A DNA stretch of 64,000 nt from Erinaceus europaeus (GCF_950295315.1 NC_080176.1:36345189-36409188), one strand, 5' to 3'. Positions 50,695-62,997 are shown, counted from the stretch's first letter. Made by a program: numbers and translations. Notes: generated by a model not told the origin, from the letters alone.

Positions 50695-50935
50695 TGCCAA
50701 GGAATAAACCTAGAGCCTCCTGCATTTGCAATATTGCTAGTCTACCTCCCCAGCCCAATTTTTATTTATTTTGAGAGAGAGAAAGAGCCAGAGAAGGACA
50801 CCAGTATACCACTCCACCATTTGTGAAGTTCCCTTGGTGCCACTGTGATGATTCCATGTTTTGCTGAGGGATTGAACCCAGAGCTTGTGGATGGGAAGGC
50901 ATGTGCCTACCCTCTGAGCCATCTTCCAGCCCTAT
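50695..50935 (-). mobile_element. Old SINE
   Basis: TTGAGAGAGAGAAAGAGCCA..TGAGGGATTGAACCCAGAGC..CTCTGAGCCATCTTCCAGCC on the + strand, in reverse SINE order. Confidence 0.6.
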
Positions 50936-51569
50936 GATAGCTTTTAAAGGGTGATCCATTCTGACTCTAGAGGCATTCACTGGAAAAAGAGATTTACAAA
51001 CTCTTTGACTCCACTTGCAGAACTGAGGTTGCCAGTGAGAGAGGAGAGTGTGTAAAGGTTGGACAGGGTCAAGCAGACTGAGCTGGAGTGATATTCCATA
51101 CATTATTTGGTGGTGGGCAAAGTGTGATGGTTACATATCAGGGAGTTATATTGTACTGAAAACATATCTATAGGGCTGGCATAGAATAGAATAAAGATAC
51201 AGGAAAAATTATAGTTTTAAAATAATGCAAAATGTCAGTTACTTATTTTAAATAACTTTAGTCAAAATAATCCATCATATACCTTGATTAAAATTTACCA
51301 TCAAGAAAATTTATTTTCTCAGTGACCATTTTTGTTGTTTATGTGAATATATGTGTATATATTCTTAAGTCATAGTAGGAATAACTTTTTGACTTTTATT
51401 TAGGTTCTACATAGTTTAAGAAGTTCCCTTTCATTTAGTAGCATATTAATTTACTAAGTAGTAAGTGTCCAAGTCTAGTTTAACTTAAAATACTTTGTTT
51501 TTGTTTCACTCTGTTCTTTAACTGTGAAGCAGATTACAGAAGAAAAAAAGAAAAGCTTAGGAAGAGAGA

Positions 51570-51653
51570 CCAGTGACGTAGGATTTTCTCTTCTTGGCAG
51601 TAACCCTTCTTCAGTGACATAGGATTTTCTCCTCTTAGCAGTAACCCTTCTTT
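51570..51653 (+). repeat. Tandem duplication of about 42 bp
   Basis: CAGTGACGTAGGATTTTCTC.. and CAGTGACATAGGATTTTCTC.., both continuing to GCAGTAACCCTTCTT. Confidence 0.9.
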
Positions 51654-51891
51654 TCCTAGACTTTAGAAAAGATGTTATATACCCACCAGGTGTTACTTAA
51701 AAATATTTTATAGGCAATAAGACCTAAGTCTATAGTCTTATCCTTTCAGAGTAAATACAACTTGATGCAACTGACACGTACACCTAAAATGATCAAGGAA
51801 ATAAATCTTATGTTGTGTATATTTTGCCAAATTATCTAAAGAAATATAAGGCCATGAAGAAATAATTATTAAAAATGTCGACTTTTTTTGA

Positions 51892-52038
<147 letters not shown>

Positions 52039-52244
52039 TAAAGCCCTTTGTAGTGAGAAGCTTCTAATTCTTCATCTAAAGCCTTCGTTTCCAAAAGAGG
52101 TGGGACTGTCTTAGCATACAGTATTAGTTCAGTTAGGTTGGTAATCATTGTCATTAAAAAATTGTAAAAGTGATTTATTTTGATTTACTGACTCTTTTAA
52201 TAACATCTATCTTCTTACAAAGACATTCTGCTTTTGCAATTATC

Positions 52245-52385
52245 TCTGCAATGTAACTCCCCTGGAAGGCACCTGGTCTGCTATGTGCTTGACCCAGGTT
52301 TAAGCCTGAACCCTAATTGCTCTGGGGAGAAACTTCAGTGCTATAGTATCTCTTCTCTTCTCACCTCCCTTATATATACTATTTT
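52245..52385 (+). mobile_element. Old SINE
   Basis: GGCACCTGGTCTGCTATGTG..CCCAGGTTTAAGCCTGAACC..TTCAGTGCTATAGTATCTCT. Confidence 0.6.
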
Positions 52386-53821
52386 ATAATGTGTGTGTGT
52401 GTAATTTTTTTAAATTTATTTCTTTATTGGGGAATTAATGTTTTACATTCTACAGTAAATACAATAGTTTGTACATGCATAACATTCCCCAGTTTCCCAT
52501 TTAACAATACAATCCCCACTATGTCATTTATCATCCTTCATGGACCTGTATTCTCCCCACCCACCCACCCCAGAGTCTTTTACTTGGGGCAATATGCCAA
52601 TTGCATTTCAGGTTCTACTTGTGTTTTCTTTTCTGATCTTGTTTTTCAACTTCTGCCTGAGAGTGAGATCATCCCATATTCATCCTTCTGTTTCTGACTT
52701 ATTTCACTCAACATGATTTTTTCAAGGTCCATCCAAGATCGGCTGAAAACGGTGAAGTCACCATTTTTTACAGCTGAGTAGTATTCCATTGTGTATATAT
52801 ACCACAACTTGCTCAGCCACTCATCTTTTGTTGGACACCTGGGTTGCTTCCAGGTTTTGGCTATTACAAATTGTGCTGCCAAGAACATATGTGTACTCAG
52901 ATGTTTTTGGATGGATGTGTTGGGTTCTTTAGGATATATCCCCAGGAGAGGAATTGCAGGGTCATAGGGTAGGTACATTTCTAGCCTTCTGAGAGTTCTC
53001 CAGACTGTTCTCCACAGAGGTTGGACCAATTTGCATTCCCACCAGCAGTGTAGGAGGGTTCCTTTGACCCCACACCCTCTCCAGCATTTGCTGCTGTTAC
53101 CTTTTCTGATGTAGGACATTCTCACAGGAGTGAAGTGATATCTCATTGTTGTCTTTATTTGCATTTCTCTGACAATCAAGAGACTTGGAGCATTTTTTCA
53201 TGTGTTTCTCAGCCTTTTGAATCTCTTCTGTCCATGTCCTCCCCCCATTTTTGGATGGGGTTATTTGTTGTCCTGTTGTTGAGTCTGGCAAGCTCTTTAT
53301 ATATGTTGGTTATTAAATTCTTATCTGATGTATGGCATGTAAAGATCTTCTCCCATTCTGTGAGGGGTCTCTTGGTTTGGGTAGTGGTTTCTTTTGCTGT
53401 GAAGAAGCTTTTTAATTTGATGTAGTCCCATAGGTTTATACTTGCCTTAGTCTTCTTTGTAATTGGATTTGTTTCATTGAAAATGTCTTTAAAATTTATG
53501 TGGAAGAGAGTTCTGCCAATATTTTCCTCTAAGTATTTGATAGTTTGTGGTCTAACATCCAAGTCCTTGATCCACTTGGAGTTTACTTTTGTATTTGGTG
53601 AAATACAGTGATTCAGTTTCATTCTTGTGCATGTTTCAACCCATTGTTTCCAACACCATTTGTTGAAGAGACTCTGCTTTCCCCATGTAATAGTCTGGGC
53701 ACCTTTGTCAAAGATTAGATGTTCATACGTGTGGGGCCTCATTTCTGGGCTATCAGTTCTATTCCACTGGTCAGTGTGTCTATTCATGTTCCAGTACCAA
53801 GCAGTTTTGATAACAGCGGCC

Positions 53822-54772
53822 CTATAATACAGTTTGAGATCTGGGAGTGTGATGCCTCCAGTTCTGTTCTTTTTTTTTCAAGATTGTTTTGGCAATTCTA
53901 GGTCTTTTCTGGTTCCAGATAAACATTTGTAGCATTTGTTCTATTCTCCTAAAAAATGTGGTTGGGATCTTGATGGGGATAGCATTAAATTTGTAGATGG
54001 CTCTGGGTAATATATTCATTTTGATGATGTTAATTCTTCCAACCCATGAACATGGAATATCTTTCCACTTCTTTGTGTCTTTTTCAGTTTCTTTGAGTAG
54101 TGACTCATAATTTTCAGTATACAAGTCTTTCACTTCTTTGGTTAGGTTTACTCCTAGATATTTTATTGTTTTTGTTGCTATAGTAAAAGGAATTGATTTC
54201 TGGATTTCAATTTCTTCTAACTTAGTGTTTGCATAGAGGAATGCCACTGACTTTTGAATGTTAAGTTTGTAGCCTGACACCTTACTGTATAGCCTGATGA
54301 TTTCCAAAAGTTTCTTGCTGAAGTCCTTAGGTTTTTCCATGTATACTATCATGTCATCTGCAAATAAGGAGAGTTTGACATCTTCTCTTCCAATCAGTAT
54401 CCCTTTAATTCCTTGGTCCTGCCTGATTGCTATGGCAAGAACTTCCAACACTATGTTGAATAGTAATGGTGATAGTGGGCAGCCCTGTCTAGTACCTGAT
54501 CTGAGTGGAAATGCTTCCAGTTTTTCACCATTGAGTATGATGTTGGCTGTAGGTTTGCTATATATAGACTCCACTATCTTCAGGAATTTTCCATCTATTC
54601 CCATTTTTTGTAGTGTTTTGATCATAAAGGGATGTTGTATTTTGTCAAAGGCTTTCTCTGCATCTATTGATATGACCATGTAGTTTCTGGTCTTGCTTTT
54701 GTTGATGTGTTGGATCACATTGATTGATTTACGTATATTAAACCAACATTGCATGCCTGGGATAAACCCCAC
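53822..54772 (-). pseudogene. L1 ORF2 RT part downstream of the foreign insertion
   Basis: A 316-codon open stretch from [16 protein letters not shown] through [15 protein letters not shown] and [10 protein letters not shown] to [20 protein letters not shown]. The upstream half of the RT domain is at 55950-56300, beyond the inserted element. Catalytic residues are present, but the gene is split. Confidence 0.92.
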
Positions 54773-54821
54773 TTGGTCATAATGAACAATCTTTTTGATA
54801 TACTGCTGTATCCAGTTGGCT

Positions 54822-55924
54822 CTGTTCTGGCTCCTACGCTATTTAATATTTACATCAATGACCTCCCAGAAACTTCTTCAAGGAAGTTCATCTACGCCGA
54901 TGACATCTGCTGTGCAACTCAGGCATCCAAGTTCGACATCCTCGAGGAAACACTCACGAAAGACATGTCTCTGATATCTAATTATTCTAAAAAATGGCGA
55001 CTAATCCCTAGCACTGCAAAAACGGTATCATCTGTTTTCCATCTACACCATGCCTCGGCCTCGCGTGAGCTTAATGTGCAGCTTGGCAATACGAGAATCC
55101 GGCATGAAGCCCAGCCAGTCTATCTTGGCGTTACTCTCGATCGCACTCTGTCATTTCACGATCATCTCATAAAAACTGCAGCAAAGGTGGGCGCGAGGAA
55201 TAACATCATTGCGAGACTGGTCAGCTCCTCATGGGGCGCGAGCGCTTCTACACTATGATCATCATCTCTGGCATTATGCTATTCCACTGCAGAATACTGT
55301 GCCCCAGTATGGTTCCGTAGCCCCCATGTCCACTTGGTCGATTCCAAATTATATTCCTCCATGAGGATAATTTCTGGAACCATCCATTCCACCCCGGTTC
55401 CATGGCTGCCAGTTCTTAGCAACATCGCCCTGCCAGATATTCGTCGGGATGCGGCATCATCTAAGTTCATTTCCCACATCTACGCTCGACCGGACCTGCC
55501 AATATACGCGGATATCTTCGCCCACCCTGTCCAACGCTTGACATCTCATCACCCAATCTGGTCCCCTATGCCTACACTGAACTTCTCTGTTCCAGACTCT
55601 TGGAAATAGAGTTGGCAGTCAGCTGAGGTAAAGAACAAACACCTCATCACAGACCCCTGGCAAGCGTCAACCCGGCTTTGACCTAGCACGTTATGATTGG
55701 GCCCTCCTCAATCGCTTTCGAACAGGCCATGGCCGGTGCGCCGCTATGCTATGTTCCATCGCTGGGGAGCCAGAGATGACATGAACTGCCCCTGCCGCTA
55801 CAGAGAGACTATGACCCACATAGTCAACGCCTGCCACCTCTCCAGATTCAAAGGAGGTCTCAGAACTTTACATCAGGCTCAACCTGACGCGGTTGACTGG
55901 CTACGGAAGAAGGGCAAATGCTAG
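54822..55924 (+). pseudogene. Broken reverse transcriptase C-terminal half of the inserted element
   Basis: Open pieces are 54822-55255 (RT palm/thumb with YADD), 55334-55609 (IISGTIHSTPVPWLPVLSNI and following) and 55697-55921 (Cys/His tail ending DWLRKKGKC). The pieces line up in order as parts of one protein separated by frameshifts. The RT fingers and the endonuclease are missing because the element is 5'-truncated. Confidence 0.85.
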
Positions 55925-55934
55925 AAGAAGAAGA
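54822..55934 (+). mobile_element. 5'-truncated non-L1 retrotransposon (Jockey-superfamily-like RT)
   Basis: It is inserted in the L1 ORF2 with a 12-bp duplication (ATCCAGTTGGCT at 54810-54821, ATCCAGTTCGCT at 55935-55946). It encodes the C-terminal half of an [29 protein letters not shown] (catalytic YADD), then YLGVTLDRTLSFHDHLIKTA. Downstream is a tail domain with LNRFRTGHGRC and a Cys/His cluster (CPC...HIVNACHLSRF). It ends in AGAAGAAGAAG. Frames break around 55258, 55325 and 55610-55700. The style differs from L1 and BovB and recalls elements common in invertebrates. The clade (Jockey, Nimb or RTE-X-like) is uncertain. GC is higher than the flanks. Confidence 0.88.
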
Positions 55935-56859
55935 ATCCAGTTCGCTAGAATTTTGTTCAATGTTTTTGCATCTATGTTCATCAGAGATATTGGTCTGTAG
56001 TTCTTTTTTGGTTTTGTCCCTGTCTGCTTTTGGTATCAGGGTGATGTTGGCTTCATAGAAGCTGGCAGGGAGTATTCCAGTGTCTTCAATCTTCTGGAAG
56101 ACTTTTAAAAGTAGAGGTATTAGTTCTTCTTGGAAGGTTTTGTAGAATTCATTTGTAAAACCATCTGGTCCAGGACTTATTTTTGGGAAGATTTTTGATA
56201 ACTGTTTCAATTTCATTAGCTATGATGGGCCTGTTCATGTTATCCACTTCCTCTTTACTTAGTTTTGGAAGTTGGTAGGTATCTAGGAAATTGTCCATTT
56301 CTTCCAGGTTCTCTAGCTTGGTGGCATATAGTTGTTCATAGAACCCTCACATGATATGTTGAATTTCTGTGGTGTCTGTTGTGATATCTCCTATTTCATT
56401 TATTATCCTATTTACTTGGGTCTTCTCCCTTTTTTGTTTTGTGAGTCTGGCTAAAGATTTGTCGATTTTGTTTACTCTTTCGAAGAACCAACATTTACTT
56501 TCGTTGATCTTTTGTATGGTTTTCCTATTCTCAATGTTATTTATTTCTGCTCTAACTTTAGTGATTTCTGTCCTTCTGGTTGCTTTAGGATTCCTTTGTT
56601 GTTCTTCTTCTAGGTCTTTAAGATGTGCAATAGGGCTGTTTATTTGTGCTTTTTCTTGTTTCCTAATGTGTGCTTGTATAGCTATGAACTTCCCTCTTAG
56701 GACTGCTTTAGCTGTGTCCCAAATATTTTGATAGCTTGTGTCTTCATTTTCATTGAACTCTGGAAACATTTTGATTTCTTCCTTGATTTCCTCTTTGACC
56801 CAGTAGTTGTTAAGAACTGTACTGTTGAGCTTCCACATTTTGGCACTGTTACTAGTCTT

Positions 56860-57578
56860 TTATTGATTGTTAAGTGTTAGTTTAATTCCACTGTGGTCTG
56901 AGAAGATGCTTGGGATGATTTCAATGCTCTTGAATTGGCTGATGCTGTCTTTGTGGCCTAATATATGGTCTGTTCTTGAGAATGACCCATGTGGATTTGA
57001 GTAAAATTTGTATTCCAGTTTCTTGGGATGAATGACTCTGAAAATGTCCAGTAGTTCTAGTTTATCTATCTCTTCATTTAGCTCCCTTATGTCTTTATTG
57101 ATTTTCTGACTGGATGATCTGTCAAGTTGAGAGAGTGGGGTGTTGAAGTCCCCTACTATGATTGTGTTACTGTTAATATATTGCTGTAGCTCTTTTAGTT
57201 GAAGTTTGATGTATTTAGATGGCTTCTCATTGGGTGCATAGATGTTAATAATTTTTAAGTCCTCTTGATTGACTGATCCTCTGAGCATTAAGTAGTGTCC
57301 ATTCCTATCTTTTTTAATCTTATCTATTTTAAAGTCTATCATGTGAGATATGAGAATAGCTGTTCTGCCCTTTTTTGTGGGCCATTGACTTGTATGATAG
57401 TTTTCCATCCTTTCACTTTAAGTCTGTGTTTGTCTTGTTGAGTTAGGTGGGTTTCCTGTAGACAACATATTGTTGGGTTGTATTTTCTGATCCATCCTCC
57501 TACTCTGTGTCTTTTAATAGGTGAATTCAGTCCATTGACATTTATTGATATCAAAGATTGAAGATATTTTAATGCCAT
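56860..57578 (-). pseudogene. L1 ORF2 endonuclease domain remnant
   Basis: Two overlapping frames (57339-57578 and 56860-57408) encode the APE-like endonuclease. SINVNGLNSP and CLQETHL are at the start, IVGDFNTPLSQLDRSS and SRTDHILGH follow, and IIPSIFSDHSGIKL is at the end. A frameshift near 57400 separates the first part from the rest. Confidence 0.9.
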
Positions 57579-57599
57579 TCTTGTAGAGTTTTAGAGTGT

Positions 57600-58584
57600 T
57601 TTGATATATGTTCTATTTGTGGTGGTCTGGTTGTTTATAGGAGACCTTTCAGAACTTCTTTCAGAGCAGGCTTGGTGATGGTTGCTTCCTTCAACTGTTG
57701 CTTGTCTGAGAAGGTTTTGATGCCTCCATCTAGTCTGAAAGACAGTCTAGCAGGATATAGTATTCTTGGCTGAAAGCCTTTGTCATTGAGCACTCGATAG
57801 ATATCTTGCCATTCTCTTCTGGCCTGTAGTGTTTGTATGGAGAAGTCTGCTGCTAATCTTATGGGTTTTCCTTTGTAGGTGACTCTTTGTTTTTCTCTTG
57901 CAGCCTTTAGGATCCTTTCTTTATCCTTATTCCTTTCCATTCTAAGTATGATATGTCTTGGTGTCTTTAGGTCTGGGTTAATTCTGTTTGGGACCCTCTG
58001 GGCTTCTTGAATCTTTATGTCTTTGATGTTGTCTAGACTAGAGAAGTTTTCAGCTACTATGGCCTGGAAAATGCTTTCTTCCTCTGGTATGCCAATACGT
58101 ATATTGTTTCTTTTGAAGTCATCCCATAGGACTCTTGTTGTTTTCAGCATCTCTTAATCTCTTTTTGAGATCTCTTACTTCTTTTTTTGTTGTCTCTAAT
58201 TTATCCTCAATTTTGCTAATTCTGTCTTCAGCCTCATAGATTTTATTCTCTCTGCCCTCTACTGTTTTCTTGAGTTCATCTATTTTGTTGCCCTACTCTA
58301 ATACTGTTTTAGCTTTTTCAGCTAGTTGCATTCTTAGCTCAGCGATTTCAGCTTTCAGCTCTCTAATAACCTTAAGATAATTAGTATTTTCTTCCATATT
58401 CTCATTTGTGTTCCTACATTTCAGGTTACAATTTTTCAAATCCTTTACTCACTCCTGTTATTATTTCCTTATCTAATGTTTGGATGTTGAACTCGTTATT
58501 TTGTGCTTCACCCTCTGGAGGACTTTTAGCTGGACTCTTGTCCTGGTTCGATTCTCCAATATTTTTTCTTGTTGTTTTAACCAT
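57600..58584 (-). pseudogene. L1 ORF1 remnant
   Basis: It begins with the same MVKTTRKN start as the copy at 33836. A coiled-coil region follows (57.9-58.4 kb, broken), then an RNA-binding/C-terminal part in an open stretch at 57635-58150 ([20 protein letters not shown]). Several frame breaks are present. Confidence 0.85.
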
Positions 58585-59404
58585 TTTATATATTATGTTA
58601 TGAGTTCCCTTTACCAGTACTTTTCAAATTATTGATCACTATTGCCTGGATTGACTTGTGTCTAAGTAAGTTAATTAAAGGGTTCACAGTGGTGGAAGTT
58701 AACTGTTTTTTCAATAGTATTTAAATCTCTGAGTTGGAGCTCAGGGGTTTAAAAGCCTCTTTTTTTTTTTCTTCCCTGTAGGCTATGGGAGCCTGAGGGC
58801 TTTTAAACTATCAATAGGCTTCTTAGCTTAATCACTGACTCCTGACCAAGAGATAAAGCAGGTTGTGGCAGGGATAATCCAGTGGTTATGCAAAGAGACT
58901 TTCACAGCCCCTCAGCTATGCCACCGAGGTATAGGTCTTCTGAGTTTCCTGGTTAGATCTCTGTCCCCTGGTGTCCCTTCCTGTCGCTGCTCCAGATTCT
59001 GAGGGTAGTAGCAATGGAGACTCAGAGTTGCACTTGGTGAGTCTCTGGGGAGTCCTCTCCTCCCTTAAGCTGTCCCCTTGTTGGTGGAGCAGACTGGAGG
59101 TGGTGTCTCCACTGATAAACTGCTGAACTGTTAGCAGTCACTTAATCTCTCCTTAGGCCCCTCGCTCCTCTCTGTCACCAGCCACACGTGTTTGTACTCA
59201 CCAGTGATTTACTGGGTTCCTGTGGTCATTCTAGTCCTGTCTTGTTTTGGTCCCGGGTGGTCTCCTTTGGTATTCCTAGTTGATCCGGGAGAGGAGAGGA
59301 GAGAAAGAGATCTGCTGCTCGTAGCTCTGCCTCCGGAAGTCGAATCCCTGTGTGTGTAATTTTTAAAGTTCACCTAATCCTACTACAGCTTTTATTAAAA
59401 TGAT

Positions 59405-59545
59405 TTTATTGGGGGAGGGGGTCTTCACCCAGTTGAGTGTACATGTGACAGTGTGCAAGAATCAGACCCGGTGGTGCCGCACACATGTTACACTTCAGGG
59501 GAGAAGCTTTGCAAGTGGTGAAGCAGGGCTGCAGGTGTCTCTCTG
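59405..59545 (+). mobile_element. S2 SINE fragment
   Basis: CACCCAGTTGAGTGTACATG..GAAGCAGGGCTGCAGGTGTC; the tail is missing. Confidence 0.75.
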
Positions 59546-59857
59546 TTGTTCCTGATGGAGATGCCCAGTGACAATAGAGGGATTTGTTAGAGATCTAGGC
59601 CTATCATGTCTATGATGGAGTGGCCTGGTAGTGACTAAAGAGTCATTAAAATGTGCTAGTCTCTTGCCCTCATCCAGCTTTTGTAGTCCTTAGCTTGTCT
59701 AACAAGGTTAGCCTTGGAGTGATTGAGGGAAGTGAAATACGAAGTAGGTGAGGAGGGTGTCTAGGTTTAAGTAGAAACTACTTAGTAAGGTTTTTTCTGC
59801 TTGGTGGTGGTTCCTTTTTCAGCTTGATGTGTGGACTTGGAATTTATTCTTTCCTGA

Positions 59858-60157
<300 letters not shown>

Positions 60158-60352
60158 TAAATCATCAACTAGCTAACAGGTTTGATGAAGTATATTAACA
60201 ATTAAAAATGGCATGTTTTTATATAAACTTCTTTTTCCACATATTTCCTGAGTTAATCTAAGCCTAGCAAAAGAGTGAAAATTAATCCAAAAGGCTCCCT
60301 TGGACTGCCCATGCAGCTTCCCTTTTAACATCTTTAAAGGCTAGACATGTGT

Positions 60353-60377
60353 AGGTGTGTGTGTGTGTGTGTGTGTA
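60353..60377 (+). repeat. GT microsatellite
   Basis: About eleven to twelve GT units. Confidence 0.95.
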
Positions 60378-60639
60378 CACTAAGAAATTAATCTCAAATA
60401 AGTAGTATCAATTTCTTTGTGGCAGAAGTATATTTTGTAAAAGTTTTGAGAGATTTCTTAAGTAATTACTAACTATAGTAAAGGAAAAGATTTTTGCACA
60501 AAAATACTCATTTTCAACTTGTTATATTTCACACTGATCATCCTAAGGTCTCTTCTCCCTTAGCTTTTTTTTTTTTTTCTGGTGATAAGTGCTACCATGG
60601 TACCCTAGATTCTGTTTCATATATATATATATATTTAAT

Positions 60640-61055
60640 TTATAAAAAGGAAACATTGACAAAACCATAGGATAAGAGGGTTACAACTCTACACAATTCC
60701 CACCATCAGAATTGCGCATCTCATCCCCTCCCCTGATAGCTTCCTATTCTTTATCCCTCTGGGAGTATGGATCCAGGTTCATATGTGATGCAGAAGGTGG
60801 AAGATCTGGCTTCCGTAATTGTTTCCCCACTGAACATGGGCGTTGACAGGCCGATCCATACTCCCAGCCTGTCTCTCTCTTTCCCTAGTGGGGCAGTGCT
60901 CTGGGGTTCATGATTAGTGAACAACTTGTTTGGCTTTATATGTTAACTCTCTTTTCAGCCACCAGGTTCCAGATGCTACCATGATGCCAACCAGACTTCC
61001 CTGGACAGACAATCCCACCATTGTGTCCTGGAGCTCTGATTCCCCAGAGCTCCCT
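60640..61055 (-). repeat. Family P repeat with inverted 5' part
   Basis: 60640-60905 is the 3' part on the - strand. From about 60906 to 61055 the upstream part (TTGTTTGGCTTTATATGTTAACTCTC..CCACCAGGTTCCAGATGC) is on the + strand. It is a second twin-priming-like copy. Confidence 0.78.
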
Positions 61056-61621
61056 TAGCTTTTGTTGCAATGCTTTACCATTCTTTTGATCTCTGACAAT
61101 TTCTGATTCCTAGAACATCCCCAAGACTCTTTTTCTTCCTTAAGTCTTAATTTCCTTCATGAGATTCAAGTTTCATGGTGATGCAAGTGTATCAGCAGTT
61201 TGCTGATAAAGTTCTCTATTTCTTTATTTCCTACTTATTAGCATACCTTAAAGATCCATTACTGAAAAGCAACAGGACAGAGAAGTGAAACATTGCAAAT
61301 TGTCTTGTTGTTTGGTGCCAAATGATAATGGACATCTGAGTAATTCTTTTATCAAAGTCTAGAATATATTTATATATGTGTAGCATATATGTGCATGCAT
61401 GCACACACAAATATTGTAGATTGTTATCTCTTTGGTAATTCTGAATAATATAATCACACCCTCATGCTTATGAAAAAGAAAGGAAAACATTAGTGCTAGA
61501 AACTGAAAACAACATTTAAATATTGGTTCCCTGGGACCTAGACTATGAAATGAAATACATAGGTTTGGGTTGTTGTTCTGTTTTTCTTAAGTCTCAGTAT
61601 TACTACTAACTCAGGTTGTGA

Positions 61622-61726
<105 letters not shown>

Positions 61727-61814
61727 TAACAATACCAGCAATGTGATTGGAAGTAAAATAGAGCTGCCTTTGCCAGAGCATCTCTGAACTGGTGAACTGC
61801 AACAATCACTAAAA

Positions 61815-61945
61815 TAGAAAGGGGAAGATAGCATAATAGTAATGGGAAAGACTTCCATGTCTAAAGTTTGATTGTTCCAGGTTCAGTCCCCAGAAGCACA
61901 GTGAGCCAGAACTGAGCAGTTCTCTGGTTAAGATTAAAGTCAGAA
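61815..61945 (+). mobile_element. S3 SINE, tail lost
   Basis: AGGGGAAGATAGCATAATAG..GTTCAGTCCCCAGAAGCACA..TTCTCTGGTTAAGATTAAAG. Confidence 0.8.
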
Positions 61946-61949
61946 TACA

Positions 61950-62100
61950 CAAAGCATATGGGAGTAGAGTACATTCTTTACCATGTTTGAGGTCCTGGCT
62001 CTTTTTCCCCCAGAGCCACATAGAGCATCACGGACAGCATCAGGGGGAGTTCCACTGATGGTAGAGCTGTACATTGCTATCTCTGTTTTCTCTCAGGATA
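61950..62100 (+). mobile_element. Old SINE
   Basis: GGGAGTAGAGTACATTCTTT..AGGGGGAGTTCCACTGATGG..; ends near the first copy of a 65-bp duplication. Confidence 0.5.
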
Positions 62101-62189
62101 TAGAATAAAAAAAGGAATGCGTGCTATTTACCTTATGCTCATAACAAAAATGAAACTTAAGCATGAGTAAAATAAATTCTACAAATAGA

Positions 62190-62300
62190 AAAAATTTTAC
62201 CTCCTGGAGGATCAGGCGTTGACACACCCAGCTACACGTTACCATCACTGAGGACCCAGGTCCAAGCCATGCTCCCCACTTGCAGGGGGATGCTTCAGTC
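62190..62300 (+). mobile_element. S2-like SINE fragment
   Basis: GCGTTGACACACCCAGCTAC..CCCCACTTGCAGGGGGATGC matches the head half of S2. Confidence 0.65.
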
Positions 62301-62504
62301 TGGTACTGTTCATTCCAGAACTGAAAGAAAGCATAGTAATTCATTCAAAAGATGTTCTGTACTTCTTTTCCTTTATGATGTTGACAAATTGAATTACTCT
62401 ATAAGCAAATTATTCTTATTATTTCATTTCTCTTGAGAATTTTAGAAATATGATAGCACCATGAAAGTTATTCATACCCTTTAAGACTCAGTATGGATAA
62501 ATGA

Positions 62505-62640
62505 ACCAGAGAGAGTGAGCATAATGGTTGTGCAAAAAAACTTTCATACCTGAGACTCTGAGGTTCTGGCTTCAAACCCTAGCACCAGAGCAGAGCAGAG
62601 CAAAGCAGTGGTCTGGTAGAAAATTTAATTAGGTTATTAT
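62505..62640 (+). mobile_element. S3 SINE
   Basis: CAGAGAGAGTGAGCATAATG..GGTTCTGGCTTCAAACCCTA..GGTCTGGTAGAAAATTTAAT. Confidence 0.78.
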
Positions 62641-62997
62641 TTTTTAAATTTTAAAATGGCACTAATAGATATTGCTATCTCTGTTTTCTCTCAGGATATA
62701 GAATTAAAAAAGGAATGCATGCTATTTACTTATGCTTAATAGATAGGAACAACCATCTATGCTAGATGATTAATTCTGTTCCTTTTTTTAAAAGTCAGTT
62801 TTCTAATGAAACCGTGCCTTAACATCTCAGATATGGCTAGGGAGTTTCGTATTTAAATATATTTGATGTGGCTTAGTCTGTTGAAGTTATTATTATCTTC
62901 CCTGGTGAAATCTTTGAATGGACACTACCCTAAATGTTTTCGATATTTTATAGCTTCCTTGCTTCTGGTATAATGAGATGCTTAAGGTTTGTTTGTT

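Larger units (their letters stand above)
52406..59348 (-). mobile_element. Nearly full-length L1, antisense, dead
   Basis: Flanked by GTGTGTGTAATTTTT-like repeats (52391-52405 and 59349-59364). 5'UTR: 58585-59348. ORF1: starts at 58584 and runs to about 57600. ORF2: starts at 57578 with an endonuclease domain (SINVNGLNSPIKRH, CCLQETHL) and ends at about 52646. Without the 1113-bp insertion at 54822-55934, ORF2 spans about 3.8 kb, the usual length for L1. Frameshifts near 57400 and 56850 and other breaks inactivate it. It fills most of one RBBP8 intron. Confidence 0.95.

Noticed and set aside
54749..55258. 169-codon open frame as a possible functional gene
   Set aside because: Its first ~24 codons are antisense L1 sequence and the rest is a truncated RT piece. 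The reading frame breaks soon after; it is part of a dead insertion.
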